A DNA stretch of 7,553 bases from Dehalococcoidia bacterium (GTDB taxonomy: Bacteria > Chloroflexota > Dehalococcoidia > Dehalococcoidales > RBG-16-60-22): positions 1 to 7,553 of the forward strand of contig JABMRL010000080.1 of the NCBI GenBank assembly GCA_013202615.1, in the 5' to 3' direction. The notes beneath the pieces are model-generated. The model had not been told where the DNA came from. It saw only the letters and a program-made list of their open reading frames with translations, and made no database searches. Positions 5,913-7,553 of the stretch are shown here, in pieces. Numbering within the stretch: position 1 is the first letter of the stretch; the number at the start of each line of letters is the position of its first letter. The translations under genes were made by a program, and so were the position numbers.

Positions 5913-7013
5913 TTATATAGATTCTGCTTTTTCAAATTCCATCATTAGAGTTTTAAAAAGCTCTTTAACGGAGATTACTTTATCTATCCTGTAGGCATTA
6001 GCCCCGGCGAAAGCAAATCCTTCTTCAAGGTGCCCGTTTTTGGCATTGCTCAGGGCTCGAGCAATACAGTATGGAGAAGTTCTTAAATCACAGGTTTTCA
6101 GGCACTGCCACGGGCATTTAAATGGTATCTTGTTCCCGGATTCTATTTTCTCAAGAAACCGGTTCCGAATGGCTCTACCCGGTAATCCAACCGGGCTGTC
6201 AATTATAATGAGGTCCTCTGTACTGCATTTTATATATGCGTCCTTAAACTCCGCGGAAGCATCGCACTCATAAGTTGCCACGAACCTGGTTGCCATCTGC
6301 ACTCCTTGAGCCCCCAGCTTGAAATATTTATAAATATCGGCACCCGTGTACACACCCCCGGCAGCGATTACGGGAATATTCTTCTTGAAGTGTTGCTCAA
6401 AGGGCTTTATTATGGAGATTACTTCCGGCAATATCTTTTCCAGTGTATAGTCGGGGTCATTAATCTGCTCTTTTTTGAATCCAAGATGTCCGCCAGCTAG
6501 TGGGCCTTCAACAACTACAGCATCAGGTACACGATTATAGTGCTTTTGCCAGGACTGAAATATGATCTTAGCTGCCCTGGAAGAAGAGACTATCGGCACG
6601 ATCTTCGTTGCAACCTTTTCCCACTCATCCGACGGCCATATTCCAGGAACCTTAAGTGGAAGCCCGGCGCCAATAAAAACCAGATCCGCACCATCAGCCA
6701 CTGCAACCCTTAAGAGGTCATCGTAATCTGAAAGGGCTACCATTATATTCACACCAATGATGCCCTTTGTCATCGCCTTTGCCCTTTTTATCTCTCTGTG
6801 CAAGGCTCTTCTGTTAGCTTCCTTGAAGTTTCTTTCAAAATCAGCTTCAAGCATACCAATTCCTGCCGAGGAAATAACACCGATACCGCCTTCGTTAGCA
6901 ACGGCCGCTGCTAGACCAGATAAAGAGACACCAATCCCCATCCCTCCCTGAATAATTGGTATATCTATCTTTAAATCACCTATCCGTAGTTTTGGCATTT
7001 TATTGGCACTCAT
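5913..7013 (-). CDS. NAD(P)H-dependent flavin oxidoreductase, nitronate monooxygenase/2-nitropropane dioxygenase (FabK-like) family
   Basis: 366 aa TIM-barrel flavoprotein. Motifs in order: IPIIQGGMGIGVS (18-30, FMN-binding N-terminus), GVNIMVALSD (87-96), FIGAGLP (113-119), VEGPLAGGHLGF (168-179) with the family's conserved His176, IPVIAAGGVYTG (213-224) and GAQGVQMATRF (234-244) for FMN phosphate. The C-terminal region has four cysteines, C300, C304, C308 and C316 (PWQCLKTCD then PYCIARAL), a hallmark of a subgroup frequent in anaerobes; iron-sulfur or zinc binding is possible but unproven. Relatives oxidise nitronates or act as enoyl-ACP reductase; the true substrate here is unknown. ATG 7013 has only GGTG as a weak ribosome site; an in-frame ATG at 6998 is an alternative. 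It is transcribed alone, convergent with the kinase-like gene, and is visibly more AT-rich than the rest of the window, suggesting separate ancestry. Confidence 0.9.
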   Translation of the reverse strand: MSANKMPKLRIGDLKIDIPIIQGGMGIGVSLSGLAAAVANEGGIGVISSAGIGMLEADFERNFKEANRRALHREIKRAKAMTKGIIGVNIMVALSDYDDLLRVAVADGADLVFIGAGLPLKVPGIWPSDEWEKVATKIVPIVSSSRAAKIIFQSWQKHYNRVPDAVVVEGPLAGGHLGFKKEQINDPDYTLEKILPEVISIIKPFEQHFKKNIPVIAAGGVYTGADIYKYFKLGAQGVQMATRFVATYECDASAEFKDAYIKCSTEDLIIIDSPVGLPGRAIRNRFLEKIESGNKIPFKCPWQCLKTCDLRTSPYCIARALSNAKNGHLEEGFAFAGANAYRIDKVISVKELFKTLMMEFEKAESI

Positions 7014-7056
7014 ACATTACACCAATCGAATTAAGATATTGCGCCCAGCACCTAAT

Positions 7057-7085
7057 ATGATAATTCCAGAATCTTTTTCAGTCAA
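7057..7085 (-). promoter_or_regulatory. Sigma70-type promoter of the flavin oxidoreductase gene
   Basis: On the minus strand TTGACT (7080-7085), exactly 17 nt, then TATCAT (7057-7062): one mismatch each to TTGACA and TATAAT. Transcription would start near 7050, about 37 nt before the ATG. Confidence 0.65.
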
Positions 7086-7172
7086 CCCTGTACCAATATG
7101 TCGAGTTAAAAAAGGAAGTATATTTTTCTGACCTACCCCCATAAAGGAGTCCAGTTATAATGTTAGTTTTTA

Positions 7173-7188
7173 TTATGGTTGACCATAA
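7173..7188. repeat. Palindrome TTATGGT-TG-ACCATAA
   Basis: Perfect 7-bp arms with a 2-nt centre. The size fits an operator for a dimeric repressor, but it lies about 90 bp upstream of the oxidoreductase promoter, so a role is uncertain. Confidence 0.4.
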
Positions 7189-7213
7189 ATCCCAATATTC
7201 GCCATTGGGGATT
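7188..7213. repeat. Hairpin AATCCCAAT / ATTGGGGATT
   Basis: Arms 7188-7196 and 7204-7213 give nine pairs with one bulged G and loop ATTCGCC. It adjoins the palindrome before it. There is no U-tract on either side, so it is not an evident terminator. Confidence 0.4.
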
Positions 7214-7288
7214 ACTATTCAATAGAAAAGGCAAATGGCATTAAATATTCGTACGCATGGAAGGGCAAACATCTCCAAGAATGTGTAG

Positions 7289-7308
7289 TGGGCTAAAATG
7301 GGCTAAAG
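7289..7308. repeat. Tandem 10-bp repeat TGGGCTAAAR
   Basis: TGGGCTAAAA (7289-7298) is followed directly by TGGGCTAAAG (7299-7308). It lies 8 nt from the 3' end of the tRNA-like remnant. Two copies only; chance or a small slippage product is possible. Confidence 0.5.
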
Positions 7309-7315
7309 TGTGACC

Positions 7316-7367
7316 TGGGCCGTACCGGGCTCGAACCGGCGATATCCAGATTCAGAGCCAGGTGCTC
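7316..7367 (-). pseudogene. 3' part of a tRNA-Gln(CTG), apparently truncated
   Basis: On the minus strand the layout is exactly that of a tRNA 3' half: anticodon stem CCTGG/TCTGG (7358-7362 and 7346-7350; one T-T mismatch), 7-nt loop CTCTGAA with T33 and anticodon CTG (plus-strand 7353-7355), 5-nt variable loop, T-arm GCCGG-TTCGAGC-CCGGT (7324-7340), acceptor half ACGGCCC (7317-7323) and a discriminator A (7316). No CCA is encoded. The matching 5' acceptor GGGCCGT and a proper D-arm are missing upstream, where only GAGC plus A (7363-7367) are plausible. This suggests a truncated tRNA or an integration scar rather than a working gene. Confidence 0.45.
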
Positions 7368-7488
7368 ATAAGCGCACTGGAAACCCCCGTTAGCTTGAAG
7401 GAATATAAATGTCTGTGGTAAAAGTGCCCATTTGAGGCTGGTTGAATCTCGTGTTCCTTTATGCTATTGTAGCAAGTAATTTGTGTCG

Positions 7489-7505
7489 GCCCGGGACATG
7501 CGGGC
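7489..7505. repeat. Small GC-rich hairpin GCCCG / CGGGC
   Basis: Arms 7489-7493 and 7501-7505 with loop GGACATG. No U-tract follows. Function unknown. Confidence 0.3.
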
Positions 7506-7553
7506 TGAGCTGAACTGCCCATAAAATAATCGCTGATTTTGGTATAACCGGAA

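Larger units (their letters stand above)
7014..7553. other. 540-nt region without a convincing protein gene
   Basis: It holds the oxidoreductase promoter, a palindrome (7173-7188), a hairpin (7188-7213), a 10-bp tandem repeat (7289-7308), a tRNA-like remnant (7316-7367) and a GC hairpin (7489-7505). The remaining stretches show nothing recognisable. Confidence 0.7.

Noticed and set aside
7160..7225. 21-codon reading frame with an AAAGGAG-like site (7143-7149) upstream
   Set aside because: Very short, no recognisable signal, and the sequence is dominated by a palindrome and a hairpin; could be chance.
7362..7377. Plus-strand CTCATAA loop resembling a tRNA-Met/Ile anticodon arm
   Set aside because: No T-arm follows on the plus strand; the canonical T-loop and acceptor spacing exist only on the minus strand.
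1..7553. CRISPR array or long tandem repeats
   Set aside because: No regularly spaced repeats seen anywhere in the window.

Overview
The window carries six protein genes from a bacterium. The gene families (OmpR-type two-component system, a flavin oxidoreductase of the type common in anaerobes, and a small secreted acidic protein beside the two-component system) fit an anaerobic or deep-branching, Chloroflexota/Dehalococcoidia-like organism. That taxonomic guess is an inference from general resemblance only; no marker gene is present.

Left part (1-2700, minus strand): a signalling unit. A small exported protein (2192-2635) is followed by an OmpR/PhoB-type response regulator (1350-2033, GTG start) and a BaeS/PhoR-type sensor histidine kinase (3-1346); regulator and kinase are 3 nt apart. 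The regulator has its own good promoter, built on two TTAACA repeats spaced 11 bp apart, which is the arrangement of Bacillus PhoP boxes. A degenerate copy of the repeat lies upstream of the small protein gene. Two strong hairpins separate the small protein gene from the regulator gene.

Centre (2640-5740, plus strand): after a divergent control region with a candidate promoter and foldable sequence comes a two-gene unit: an enolase-family protein (2955-4250) and, 22 nt later, a glycerate 2-kinase (DUF4147/MOFRL) family protein (4273-5739). In the canonical families the kinase product, 2-phosphoglycerate, is the enolase substrate, so the pairing is chemically logical. Both proteins have nevertheless lost family-defining active-site residues while keeping the fold, the enolase metal ligands and the catalytic lysines. 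The enolase lacks the Glu of the GDEGG loop and the His of SHRSGETED; the kinase lacks the SGG and the SDVxGD...SGP signatures. This looks like a co-evolved paralogous pair acting on a different 2-hydroxy/2-phospho acid, and it is the best candidate in the window for an undescribed pathway. A perfect 10-bp inverted repeat sits inside the first codons of the enolase-like gene.

Right part (5740-7553): AT-richer, accessory-looking DNA. A possible insertion-sequence end (to 5890) precedes a minus-strand flavin oxidoreductase of the nitronate monooxygenase/FabK-like family (5913-7013) with a C-terminal four-cysteine cluster and a well-formed sigma70-type promoter. The last 540 bases hold no convincing protein gene. 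They contain that promoter, two hairpins, a 10-bp tandem repeat and what looks like the 3' part of a tRNA-Gln(CTG) on the minus strand, possibly a tRNA remnant or an attachment-site scar.
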